NCBI GenBank assembly: GCA_018823135.1
Contig: JAHJJF010000146.1
Location: forward strand, 1-50,732
DNA from: Pseudomonadota bacterium
GTDB lineage: Bacteria > Desulfobacterota > Desulfobulbia > Desulfobulbales > CALZHT01
Direction: 5' to 3'
Length of the DNA: 50,732 nucleotides
This document shows positions 26,798 through 35,445 of this stretch, in pieces; position 1 is the stretch's first letter; the number at the start of each line of letters is the position of its first letter. The position numbers and the translations under genes were made by a program. The notes below the pieces were generated by a model. It saw only the letters and a program-made list of their open reading frames with translations. It ran no database searches and was not told where the DNA came from.

Positions 26798-27628
26798 TCA
26801 AATATTTCCGAGATTTTTTTGCTTCATTGATAACCCGAGTTCCTGTGAAACCTGTGTGGCAATTTCTTCAATGGATTTGCCTGCCGTGGAGATGATCGGT
26901 ATTTGATGCTGTTGGAAAATTCGTTCCGCCTGGTGGATTTCTTTAGTGCAGGTTGCAAGTTTTGCATAGTTGCTGTCCGGGTAGCGTTTTTCCCTGACGT
27001 TTTTCAGTAATTCCGGAGTAGTGGTCAGGCCGACGGCGCGTCTGATGTTGAGGTGCATTTCCTGGGGCAAGGTATATAGGTTGAGATATTCTGGAGTCAG
27101 AGGGAAATTTGCAGCTTTCAAGCCCATCTGGGTGGCCAGATAAACACTGACCGGTGTCTTTCCCGCCCGGGATACCCCTAAAAGGATTACATCCGCCTCG
27201 TCGAACTCACCTATTTTTGTCCCGTCATCATGATGCAGGCAGAAATCAATTGCCTCAACCCTTTTTGCCATGGTCAGATTATCAATATGCCTTGAATATC
27301 CTGGCAGACGAAGGGCCCTTGCTTCCAGGCAGTTTTCCAGTCTGTCAAGAAAGAGTGCAAAGACGTCAAAGAGTTCGACTTCCGGAGCATCAAAGATGTT
27401 TCTGATTTCCGGGTCCATCAAGGTACTGAAGATGAGTGGCCGGGTGCCGCCGGATTCTTTGAGGATATATTGCAGGGTTTTTTGGGCGTCCTGTTTGTTC
27501 AGAATAAAAGGAAATTTTTCTTCCCGGAAATTTATTTCCGGGAATTGACAAATCAGTGCCTGGCCAATTCCTGTAGCAAGAATGCCGGTGCTGTCGGATA
27601 TGTAATAAATGTCTTTTGAACTCCACAT
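26798..27628 (-). CDS. ppsR: PEP synthase / pyruvate phosphate dikinase regulatory protein
   Basis: This bifunctional ADP-dependent kinase and Pi-dependent phosphorylase (DUF299 family) switches PEP synthase or pyruvate phosphate dikinase off and on by threonine phosphorylation. The 276 residues include the N-terminal ISDSTG segment and the P-loop GVSRAGKT at 151-158, as in the family, with the usual length. It controls entry into gluconeogenesis, so the target enzyme should be elsewhere in the genome; it is not in this window. GAGG lies seven bases before ATG 27628. PpsR (PEP synthase) and PDRP (PPDK) types cannot be told apart with confidence here. Confidence 0.9.
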   Translation of the reverse strand: MWSSKDIYYISDSTGILATGIGQALICQFPEINFREEKFPFILNKQDAQKTLQYILKESGGTRPLIFSTLMDPEIRNIFDAPEVELFDVFALFLDRLENCLEARALRLPGYSRHIDNLTMAKRVEAIDFCLHHDDGTKIGEFDEADVILLGVSRAGKTPVSVYLATQMGLKAANFPLTPEYLNLYTLPQEMHLNIRRAVGLTTTPELLKNVREKRYPDSNYAKLATCTKEIHQAERIFQQHQIPIISTAGKSIEEIATQVSQELGLSMKQKNLGNI

Positions 27629-27784
27629 GATTGGCCTCTGTTTTACCTCTATTTGTTAATAATAAAATATCATTTAACACTGTAGCAATTCTTTTATAAC
27701 CTTGCTAGAATGATTTTGTTAATTACCCGTGATTACTCGAGAAACTCCATCTGGTGGTTAATTATGTTTTGCTTATATTATGCT

Positions 27785-27812
27785 TTGAAAGTGTTATATT
27801 ACTTGGTAAGAT
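27785..27812 (+). promoter_or_regulatory. Sigma-70-like promoter for the chemoreceptor gene
   Basis: TTGAAA (27785-27790), a 16-base spacer and TAAGAT (27807-27812) fit sigma-70 boxes, about 66 bases before the start. Flagellar sigma-28 boxes (TAAA / GCCGATAA) were not seen. Confidence 0.45.
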
Positions 27813-27877
27813 AAGCGGAAATAATTTTTTGTACGTTATCCAAGAAAAGAAGTAATTTTCAGGGGGGGGACAGAACG

Positions 27878-29785
27878 ATGAAAATTGGCATACCATTTAT
27901 TGAAAATTTGACAATTAACAAAAGAATCATCCTTGGTTTCGGAATCGTCATTTTGTTCCTTATCGTTGTCGTGGTTTTAAGCTTTACCGGAGTCAGCGGT
28001 ATCGTCGGCAATGCCGCTCAGGTAATTGACGGAAATGCTCTGGATGCGAATCTTGCTCAGAAAGAGGTCGACCACCTCAACTGGGCATCCAAGGTAGAAG
28101 AGTTGATTGCCGATGATTCGGTTACAAAGTTAGAGGTGCAGACCGATGATCACAAATGTGCTTTTGGGAAATTTATTTATGGCCAGGACCGGAAGGAAGC
28201 GGAAAAACTGGTTCCAAGCCTTGCCCCTCTTTTTAAGAATATTGAAGCGCCTCATTTGCATCTCCACGAATCAGCCATTGCAATCAGCGATGCCTTTTTA
28301 CCTGCCGACTTGGATTTGCCGGTCATTCTCCTTGAAATAGAGACCGGTCATCTGAAATGGGCCGGGCGTATTCGCGATGCGATAATCAACCAGGCGGATA
28401 AACTCACAAATGTACAGACTGATCCAGCCCTATGTAATATGGGCAAATGGATGGCGTCTGAAAAGGCCCTTGCGACTTATAATAAGGCAGATGCCGATTT
28501 CAGGAGAATTTTTGATGCGATGAAGGAATCGCATCGTCTGATGCACGGCACAGCAGAACAATTGGACAACCTGCTTTCTAATAATAAAATCGCTGCAGTA
28601 AATCTGTTCAGAGACAAAACACTGCCATATCTTGAGCAAACCCTCCTTAGCCTCAAGGAACTGCAAACCGAAGCGCAACATGAACTTCAAGGCTATAATA
28701 AGGCAAAAAATATCTATGCCGCGCAGACCATCCCCGCCTTAAAAGCAGTTCAGGCCATGCTTCATGAAATTCGCACGGAAGCAAGGAGCAAGATAATGAC
28801 AGATACCGTCATGCTTGAGGCGGCTTCTTCTACCAAGAAAAATGTTATGATTTTCGGATTTATCGCTGTGGTGGTTGGTTTTTTGTTTGCCTTTTTCATG
28901 TCAAGGAGCATTGTTGATATGCTTCAGCAATTGACCGGCAGGATTTCAACGGGAGCCGATGAAGTCGCGGCGGTTGCCGGGCATATATCAGAAGCGAGTC
29001 AGTCCCTGGCAACAGGAGCTTCGGAACAGGCCGCCTCTCTTGAGGAGTCATCATCCGCCCTTGAAGAACTCGCGGCAATGTCGAAGCGCAATGAAGAAAA
29101 TGCCGGAATTGCCAGCGGCTTGATGAAAGAAGCAAGTCAGGTAAATACCACCGCCAATCAATCCATGTCGAAATTGACCGATTCCATGAAGGAAATTTCG
29201 GTGGCAAGCGATGAAACCCAAAAAATTGTCAAAACCATCGATGAAATTGCTTTTCAGACGAATCTGCTTGCCTTGAATGCAGCGGTTGAAGCGGCAAGGG
29301 CAGGGGAAGCCGGAGCCGGCTTTGCCGTTGTGGCGGATGAGGTGCGAAACCTTGCAATGAGAGCCGCACAATCCGCCAAGGATACCTCGAATCTTATTGA
29401 AAATACCGTTGCCCGCGTTACAACCGGAACGAAGCTGGTGAATGAAGCGTCCGTTGCATTTCAAACCATCAATGAGATTTCTCAGAAAATAGATACCTTG
29501 GTGGATGAGATCGCTAAAGGATCTCATGAGCAATCCCAGGGTGTCGGTGAAATAAATACCTCTGTTTCGGAAATAGACAGCGTCACGCAACAGAATGCCG
29601 CCGCAGCGGAAGAATCCGCCTCCGCCACAGAAGAGTTGAATGCTCAGGCCATGTCAATGAAGGCGGCCGTGGAAGAAATGATCCAAATGCTCGGCGGCGG
29701 AGCGCAGCCGAAAAAGAAGGAACGGTTCAGTGAACTTGGATCCTGGCAGACTTCCACGAAAAAACCGCTTAAGAGATTAAAGTGA
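27878..29785 (+). CDS. Chemoreceptor with two periplasmic CZB (zinc-binding) domains
   Basis: The 635-residue methyl-accepting chemotaxis protein has helix 1 at about 17-37 and helix 2 at about 322-342. Between them are two CZB domains with the pattern Hxx(W/F)...CxxGx(F/W)...HxxxH. Predicted ligands are H66/C94/H126/H130 and H158/C186/H219/H223. The cytoplasmic part is a long coiled coil with the signalling tip [17 protein letters not shown] near 475. There is no HAMP sequence I recognise, but a short linker follows helix 2. It likely senses zinc or zinc-linked redox/oxidant signals outside the membrane. A run of eight G (27862-27869) lies eight bases before the ATG and serves as its ribosome site. 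No CheA/CheW is nearby. Confidence 0.9.
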   Translation: MKIGIPFIENLTINKRIILGFGIVILFLIVVVVLSFTGVSGIVGNAAQVIDGNALDANLAQKEVDHLNWASKVEELIADDSVTKLEVQTDDHKCAFGKFIYGQDRKEAEKLVPSLAPLFKNIEAPHLHLHESAIAISDAFLPADLDLPVILLEIETGHLKWAGRIRDAIINQADKLTNVQTDPALCNMGKWMASEKALATYNKADADFRRIFDAMKESHRLMHGTAEQLDNLLSNNKIAAVNLFRDKTLPYLEQTLLSLKELQTEAQHELQGYNKAKNIYAAQTIPALKAVQAMLHEIRTEARSKIMTDTVMLEAASSTKKNVMIFGFIAVVVGFLFAFFMSRSIVDMLQQLTGRISTGADEVAAVAGHISEASQSLATGASEQAASLEESSSALEELAAMSKRNEENAGIASGLMKEASQVNTTANQSMSKLTDSMKEISVASDETQKIVKTIDEIAFQTNLLALNAAVEAARAGEAGAGFAVVADEVRNLAMRAAQSAKDTSNLIENTVARVTTGTKLVNEASVAFQTINEISQKIDTLVDEIAKGSHEQSQGVGEINTSVSEIDSVTQQNAAAAEESASATEELNAQAMSMKAAVEEMIQMLGGGAQPKKKERFSELGSWQTSTKKPLKRLK

Positions 29786-29826
29786 TATACATTGCCCGTC
29801 CATTTGAGGCGGAATGAATCCGGGTT

Positions 29827-32034
29827 TCATTTGTCGCTTTTGTGCAACCCTCTGAATTTTTTAAGTATTTTTTCGGTGGCAGGTGGCAGATTAAGGTTAT
29901 ATCGTGATACATATTCGGCAGTCATTCTATGGGTGTTGAATTTCGTGGCGTTCAATACCAGGTTCATAACACATTTATTTATATATTTATGACGATGGTT
30001 GTCGTCATAGAAGGCCTGGAGGATTTTCGGAAACAGTTTATAAAAGGAAATGGAATCCTCCTCATAGAATAATGAATCCTGGCTTTCGCTCAGGGCCGTT
30101 TCGTCAAGGGCTGATTCATAGCCGAATTTCCAGCCGGTTTTACCGTTCTGGTAGCCTTCTTCCCACCAGCCGTCCATGATGCTGATATTGGGGATGCCAT
30201 TCATCGCCGCCTTCATGCCGCTGGTGCCACTGGCTTCCAATGGTCTTTTAGGACTGTTCAGCCAGGCATGTACTCCTGCGACCATCATCTTTGCGATCTG
30301 CATGTCATACCCGGGAATAAACACAAGCTTTGCAAGGCCGTTGGTTTTCGTAAACAATTCTTTCTGACAATCAAGAATCATTTTTATCAGGTATTTTCCT
30401 GGTTCGTCGGAAGGATGTGCCTTGCCGGCAAATATGAAATTCACTGCAGTTGAATCTTTGCAGATAATCTCTGCAAGGGCATCGATATCTTCAAAAATCA
30501 GGTCGGCCCTTTTATAGGTTGAAAAACGCCTGGCAAAACCGATGGTGAAAACCCCTGGTTTAAGAGAACTTTCGATTTCATCAAGATGGGAAAGAAAGTT
30601 CGGCGGGTCAATCCAGGTTTCCTGCATCTGGTTCCGGTGCCGAACCAGCATTTCATTGACGTATTTGATCAGGGTTTCATTATCCTTGGCCATTGCCCCT
30701 TCAAAATATGTTATGAATTTTTTGTTGTCGAGCAGTAGCTGGGCATTGGTAAATGCGCTGGGATCCTGGCGCCAGTCGTCAAGTTCAGCAAATCCATCAT
30801 ATAATTCCGCCTTGGCATCGCTGATCCAGGTCAAATGATGGACCCCGTTGGTGATCGCGGTTATTTTGTCGGCGAATTGCGAAAATTGCTTTTTCGTTAC
30901 CTCTTTGTGCAATCTGCTGACGCTGTTGGTCGCCCGATTGACGGTCATGGCCAGAGAGGTGAAGTTATAACTTTCCGGGAAGTCTTTGTCTTCTGCGAGC
31001 AGGAGAAGCACCCTCTGGCAGAAGGAATGGCCCAATTCCTTGTAAACACTCTTGGTGAAACGATCATGGCCGGCTTTGACCGGGGTATGAATGGTGTAGA
31101 CGATCTGTTTTGCAACTTCGCCAGCCGCATCCGTTATATCTTTATTGGATGATTGCAGCTGATAATCGTCACCATATTTTTTATGAAGTTGTTCAGCAAT
31201 GAGATGCAGCACCACCACCACACCGTGCTGCTCGTTGAGGTGGATTGTCTTTGAGGTTATCCCGAGAATGTTCATTGCCGGGATAATCCCTGCGCCCAAT
31301 AAGCGTCGTTGGATGGCTTTTATTTTCTCGGAAGTGCTGTCATACAGATGTTCTGCCGCTTCCTGAATCCAGTCTGGTGAGGATTCTGTGCTGTAATCGA
31401 GAAGGATCTGCGGCACGAAAAAATCCAGATTGTCGTTTATTTCCATCTTGAGCCATAATTTGGCATAGGTCATGATTTTACGGTCTTTCCTGTCGAAGAA
31501 AGGCACCGCAATTTCCAGGGGTTTGCCCGGGTTTTTGGGATCCTTCAGCAGATAAAGGGATGGCGTGATTTCCGGATGCCATTCAGGGGACCAGACAATC
31601 TGGCCGATTTTTGAATCGACCAATTGGGAGAAATAGCCTTTTTTGTAAAGCAGGGAGATCGCAGCAACAGGAATTTTGCAATCAGCAAAACTCTTCAGGG
31701 TGTCACCGGCAAGTACCCCAAGCCCGCCGCTGTAGTTGGGTATTTTCTCCGGGCCATATAAAAACCGCTTGGTAAAATAGTCAAGCTTGGAATCCGTGCT
31801 GTCGGTTGTGTCGATTGACAGAAGTCTTCTTCGCACAGGATTAAAGACATCAATGTCTGCACCGATTTCCATTGAGATATAGGTGGTGGAGTTTCTGTCA
31901 GGAGAGGTGAGATCCTTCCAGACCTTGTCCAGGATTTCTTGCGATACGCCGAAATACTCTCCAAATTTGTCAGTGGAAAGCATGTTGCGCAGGGCTTTGT
32001 CTTTATCGATTAGCGGTGGATTCTTTTTTTTCAT
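29827..32034 (-). CDS. glgP: Alpha-glucan phosphorylase (GT35)
   Basis: This enzyme releases glucose-1-phosphate from glycogen or maltodextrin ends. The 735 residues are shorter than the 800-plus of classical GlgP and match the short bacterial alpha-glucan phosphorylase class. The PLP-binding lysine is K608 in SGTSGMKAAMNG, with IPGYDMQIAKMMV just before and IHLNEQHG earlier. It is a single leftward gene that converges on the chemoreceptor gene with 41 bases between stops. No strong ribosome site precedes the ATG. No other glycogen gene is in the window. Confidence 0.92.
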   Translation of the reverse strand: MKKKNPPLIDKDKALRNMLSTDKFGEYFGVSQEILDKVWKDLTSPDRNSTTYISMEIGADIDVFNPVRRRLLSIDTTDSTDSKLDYFTKRFLYGPEKIPNYSGGLGVLAGDTLKSFADCKIPVAAISLLYKKGYFSQLVDSKIGQIVWSPEWHPEITPSLYLLKDPKNPGKPLEIAVPFFDRKDRKIMTYAKLWLKMEINDNLDFFVPQILLDYSTESSPDWIQEAAEHLYDSTSEKIKAIQRRLLGAGIIPAMNILGITSKTIHLNEQHGVVVVLHLIAEQLHKKYGDDYQLQSSNKDITDAAGEVAKQIVYTIHTPVKAGHDRFTKSVYKELGHSFCQRVLLLLAEDKDFPESYNFTSLAMTVNRATNSVSRLHKEVTKKQFSQFADKITAITNGVHHLTWISDAKAELYDGFAELDDWRQDPSAFTNAQLLLDNKKFITYFEGAMAKDNETLIKYVNEMLVRHRNQMQETWIDPPNFLSHLDEIESSLKPGVFTIGFARRFSTYKRADLIFEDIDALAEIICKDSTAVNFIFAGKAHPSDEPGKYLIKMILDCQKELFTKTNGLAKLVFIPGYDMQIAKMMVAGVHAWLNSPKRPLEASGTSGMKAAMNGIPNISIMDGWWEEGYQNGKTGWKFGYESALDETALSESQDSLFYEEDSISFYKLFPKILQAFYDDNHRHKYINKCVMNLVLNATKFNTHRMTAEYVSRYNLNLPPATEKILKKFRGLHKSDK

Positions 32035-32610
32035 GAACTTGGATCTTTTTTGGTTGTGTGTTTGTCTTTAGGTGTTGATATTGATTGTATGCTATTTCAA
32101 GATTGCACGAGCAATGTTGTTTTATTTAATCATAAATGTCAGGGCATTTGTCAAATTGCTAAAGATATATTTCAGTCTAGGTATGAAAACGTTTGCAATT
32201 TCTGGTGCTCGAATACTTAATCATTAACATCACGGTGATGTTTTTTTGCACATCGTAATTCATGCAAAAAATGATATTATTCATTTTAGTTGTGTTTACG
32301 CAAGTGTTTCTATTCCTTGCCGGTAAAGCTGGAAATTATTATTAAACGTGCAGTCAGTTTTTTGGGGCGGGGAATAAATGTTCTACTTGAAGCGCATCCA
32401 CCCAAATTTTTTTACTTTTTATTATTGTTTAAAAAAACATTGAATTTCCAAAATGTTTTCTTTAAGGTAGTCTATCTAATCTGCAACCCACAATTTTCTT
32501 ATAAGGTAAGAAAAAAATCTAACTGTATCCGATTTACTTCATACAGAAAAAACACCGTAATTTCAGTACGCAAAATAATATTCTATATACAATAGAGGAG
32601 GATGATTACA
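32035..32610. other. AT-rich noncoding gap between glgP and pal
   Basis: This 576-base divergent gap has no convincing gene; a 101-codon rightward frame at 32290 lacks family signs. AACATCA-CGG-TGATGTT at 32226-32242 runs into a T-stretch and looks like a small terminator, with no known gene before it, so it could end a short RNA. AAAACATT and AATGTTTT (32434-32459) form another hairpin. The promoter of pal should be near its end, but I could not fix it. Confidence 0.4.
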
Positions 32611-33225
32611 ATGAAGAAAGAAGTAATTAGACTGTTAGTAGGGGCTGTATTATTGGTATCACTCTCGTTCTATCTTGGCGGCTGTGCTCAGCAAAAGGTT
32701 GATGCAGGGACTTCGTCCCATTCCCCAGCAGTCACAGTACAGCCTGTTGATACTCCTTCGACAGCCGCGAGCACCGCAACATCCACCGAGTCATTAATGT
32801 CTGAAGGGGATATTGCTGCAGGCCAGGAAGAGTCTCTGGATGCCAGTTCTTCTGAAATGAACCAGGCAGATACAATACTTGAGGGTCGTTCTTCAGGACC
32901 AATGCTTCCTGTTTACTTCGATTTTGACCGTTTCAATATACGAGAAGACCAGAAAGTGCGGATTGAAAATAACGCTGCATTCATTAAAGAATCCCATAAA
33001 TCCATTCGCATAGAGGGCAATTGTGACGAACGGGGGACAAATGAATACAATATGGCCCTGGGGATGCGTCGCGCAAACAGCTCCAAGAAATACCTTGTCA
33101 ATCTCGGAGTTGATGAAAATCTGCTTGGTACGATCAGCTATGGAGAAGAGAAACCGTTAAACTATGGCCATGACGAGCTTGCATGGTCACAGAATCGACG
33201 TGATGATTTTGTAATAATCAAGTAA
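32611..33225 (+). CDS. pal: Peptidoglycan-associated lipoprotein
   Basis: Pal ties the outer membrane to peptidoglycan as part of the Tol-Pal system. The 204 residues have a lipoprotein signal ending YLGGC (lipid-bearing C25), a Ser/Thr/Ala-rich linker (26-95) and an OmpA-type domain (about 98-204: VYFDFDRFNIRED, then the peptidoglycan motif GNCDERGTNEYNMALGMRR, then SYGEEKP). ATG 32611 has GAGGAGG about ten bases upstream; ATG 32602 sits one base from it. The remaining Tol genes are not in this window on the left side. A terminator follows. Confidence 0.93.
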   Translation: MKKEVIRLLVGAVLLVSLSFYLGGCAQQKVDAGTSSHSPAVTVQPVDTPSTAASTATSTESLMSEGDIAAGQEESLDASSSEMNQADTILEGRSSGPMLPVYFDFDRFNIREDQKVRIENNAAFIKESHKSIRIEGNCDERGTNEYNMALGMRRANSSKKYLVNLGVDENLLGTISYGEEKPLNYGHDELAWSQNRRDDFVIIK

Positions 33226-33243
33226 TTCGGATAGTATTTATTA

Positions 33244-33289
33244 AAACCGGGATAGTGATCCAGATTTGGACCTATTCCGGTTTTTTTTT
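33244..33289 (+). terminator. Rho-independent terminator after pal
   Basis: AAACCGGGATAG (33244-33255) and CTATTCCGGTTT (33272-33283) pair with one mismatch around a 16-base loop, followed by a run of T up to 33289. Confidence 0.85.
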
Positions 33290-33332
33290 GTTGATTGATT
33301 ATAATCAATTATTACAAATCAGGAGAAGATCA

Positions 33333-33944
33333 ATGAAGAGAAATATTTTGAATACCGTATTAGCCTTTTTTACTGTGTTGTTTGTCTGCAATGCAGTTTC
33401 CGCCTTAGCCCAGGAGAATTCTCTTTCCATCGCCACAATAGATTTGAAAATTATAATGAACGAATCAAAGCTTGGAATGGCGTCGCAACAATTTATGACC
33501 ACCAAACTTGAAGAACTCAAGGAGGCACTCCGTCCTGAGCAGGAACAGCTTATGCAGATGGAAAGTGATATTCAAAAGAAAAGCTCGGTCTGGAGTGAAG
33601 CCACAAGGATCGAAAAGGAAAGGGAATTGATGGCCCGAGGCCAGCAGTTTCAGATGGTTTCTCAACGTGAGATGAAGAAACTTGAAAAGAATATCATTGA
33701 ACCTGTGCTGAAAGATATTAATGATGTGACGCGGGAAGTTGCAATACAAAAAGGCTTCACCATTGTATTGAATAATTCAGCCCCGGGGCTTCTTGCAGGA
33801 AATGAATTAATCTATGCCGCACCTTCTACAGACATCAGCCAGGATGTCTTAAAAGCTCTGGACAATCGTTCCGCAAGTGAAATGAAAGAGTTTAATCAAA
33901 GTTCAAAAGACTCTCAAGGGCCGGCTGCGGAAAAACCGGAATAA
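33333..33944 (+). CDS. Skp/OmpH-like periplasmic chaperone
   Basis: Skp holds unfolded outer-membrane proteins in the periplasm. The 203-residue protein has a signal peptide ending ALA at residue 26, then IATIDLKIIMNESKLG (family start motif), and a long helical arm region (about 60-130) that forms the chaperone prongs. The C-terminal GFTIVLNNSAPGLLAGNELIYAAPSTDISQ matches the usual OmpH end (V.........DIT). AGGAGA lies six bases before ATG 33333; a longer frame beginning in the pal terminator is rejected. Confidence 0.88.
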   Translation: MKRNILNTVLAFFTVLFVCNAVSALAQENSLSIATIDLKIIMNESKLGMASQQFMTTKLEELKEALRPEQEQLMQMESDIQKKSSVWSEATRIEKERELMARGQQFQMVSQREMKKLEKNIIEPVLKDINDVTREVAIQKGFTIVLNNSAPGLLAGNELIYAAPSTDISQDVLKALDNRSASEMKEFNQSSKDSQGPAAEKPE

Positions 33945-33966
33945 TCAGGGAAAGGGGTTGTTTTTT

Positions 33967-35154
33967 TTAAACTTGATTTTCTAATTTCCTGGAAGATAAT
34001 TGCCGGAGAATTAATAAACCCGGAATTGCAATCAGTACACAGGCGATAAAGAATAATGTCCATCCCAGGTGTTTGGCGAGTATACCTGTTATGGAAGAGA
34101 CAAATACACGTGGGACGGCCATAAGGCTGCTTAAAAGAGCATACTGGGTCGCCGTGAATTTTTTGTTGGTGATACTTGCCATAAAAGCCACATAAGCCGC
34201 AGTCCCCATTCCGCTGCTTAGATTTTCAAACGAGATGACTCCGGTCAAGGCCGTTATGTTATGTCCGGCCCGGGCAAGGACTACGAAGCCCGCAGTTGAA
34301 ACAGCCTGAAGTATACCAAAATACCAGAGGGATCGATTTATCCCTATCCTGAGCATGATTACTCCACCCAGGAGTCCCCCGGCTATTGTTGCCCAGAATC
34401 CAAAGAGTTTCACCACAGCGCCGATTTCAGTCTTGGTGAATCCCAGATTAAGATAAAAGGGTATGGTCATTTCACTGGCCATCGTATCTCCAATTTTGTA
34501 AAGGAGAATGAAGGCAAGAATCCATATCGCACCCCTGCGGCTGAAATATTCAACAAATGGTTCATAAACAGCCTTGATGAACGTCGTAGGGGAGCCGGTC
34601 AATTCAGGTTCCGGTGTCAGGATGGTTGTGATGATTCCTGGCAACATGCATGCTGCCATTATGAGATAAACCAGGGTGTAAGGAATGTGGTCCGCGAGGA
34701 TAAGCCCGCCACCTGAGGCGAGGAGCATGCCAAGCCGATAACCGTTTACATACAATGAAGAACCAAGCCCGAGTTCCGGGTCATTGAGATCCTCTCTTCT
34801 GTAGGCATCAACCACGATATCCTGAGAAGCACTGAATAAAGTGACCAGGAAAGCTGCAATGGCAACGAACAATGTATTTTTCCCAGGGTCCGTAAAACCA
34901 AGCCATGCGATGGAAAGAGTAAGCAGGACCTGAAAGATCAGGAGCCAGCCTCTTCTGCGTCCTAGAAAAGGCAGGCGGATATGATCAAGCAGGGGAGACC
35001 ACAGGAATTTAATCGAATAGGGCAAACCGACGAGGGCGAACAAGCCGATTACAGTGAGATCAACGCCTTTTTCCGTCATCCATGCCTGGAGTACGGATTT
35101 TGTCAAAAGCAGAGGAAGTCCGCAGGCAAAACCCATAATCAGCGCGACGAGCAT
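33967..35154 (-). CDS. AmpG-like MFS permease (muropeptide uptake family)
   Basis: The 395 residues form about 12 helices. Family signs are GFACGLPLLLTKSVLQAWM at about 8, KFLWSPLLDHIRLPFLGRRRGW near 49, and SASQDIVVDAYRREDL near 108, all as in AmpG, which imports anhydro-muropeptides for cell-wall recycling. The ATG used here lies inside the first helix region; compared with E. coli AmpG about 15 residues are missing. Upstream codons in frame (IEIETRQSILKLIISRR) look family-like but contain no ATG, GTG or TTG before the stop, so a rare start may be used. Substrate could be a muropeptide or a related glycan. Confidence 0.82.
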   Translation of the reverse strand: MLVALIMGFACGLPLLLTKSVLQAWMTEKGVDLTVIGLFALVGLPYSIKFLWSPLLDHIRLPFLGRRRGWLLIFQVLLTLSIAWLGFTDPGKNTLFVAIAAFLVTLFSASQDIVVDAYRREDLNDPELGLGSSLYVNGYRLGMLLASGGGLILADHIPYTLVYLIMAACMLPGIITTILTPEPELTGSPTTFIKAVYEPFVEYFSRRGAIWILAFILLYKIGDTMASEMTIPFYLNLGFTKTEIGAVVKLFGFWATIAGGLLGGVIMLRIGINRSLWYFGILQAVSTAGFVVLARAGHNITALTGVISFENLSSGMGTAAYVAFMASITNKKFTATQYALLSSLMAVPRVFVSSITGILAKHLGWTLFFIACVLIAIPGLLILRQLSSRKLENQV

Positions 35155-35445
35155 TCGGCGGCTGATTATGAGCTTGAGAATTGACTGTCTTGTTTCGATT
35201 TCTATACCCTACGCGGTTATCCTGCCAGGAATACCAGTGTTATGAATCAGGCAGTTTTGATATCATGAAAACGGTATATAGCCGGCTTGAATAGTTCATG
35301 ACATTCGATGGAATTGTTTATGTGATAACAGAGCGAAATAATCGAAAAAAATGTCATGTTTGTAAAACAACAAAATTGTGCCGGATAATCTAAAAGTTAG
35401 TTAATCGAAATCACTCAACTCGTGAAATATCCGGGTCAGATGGTT

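Noticed and set aside
32290-32595. A 101-codon rightward frame between glgP and pal
   Set aside because: It has AT-rich composition, no ribosome site, no recognisable domain, and overlaps the likely pal promoter.
35297-35358. CATGACATT/AATGTCATG inverted repeat between ampG and dxs
   Set aside because: Nine-base arms 44 bases apart in an AT-rich gap of about 290 bases are not far from chance, and no further support was seen.
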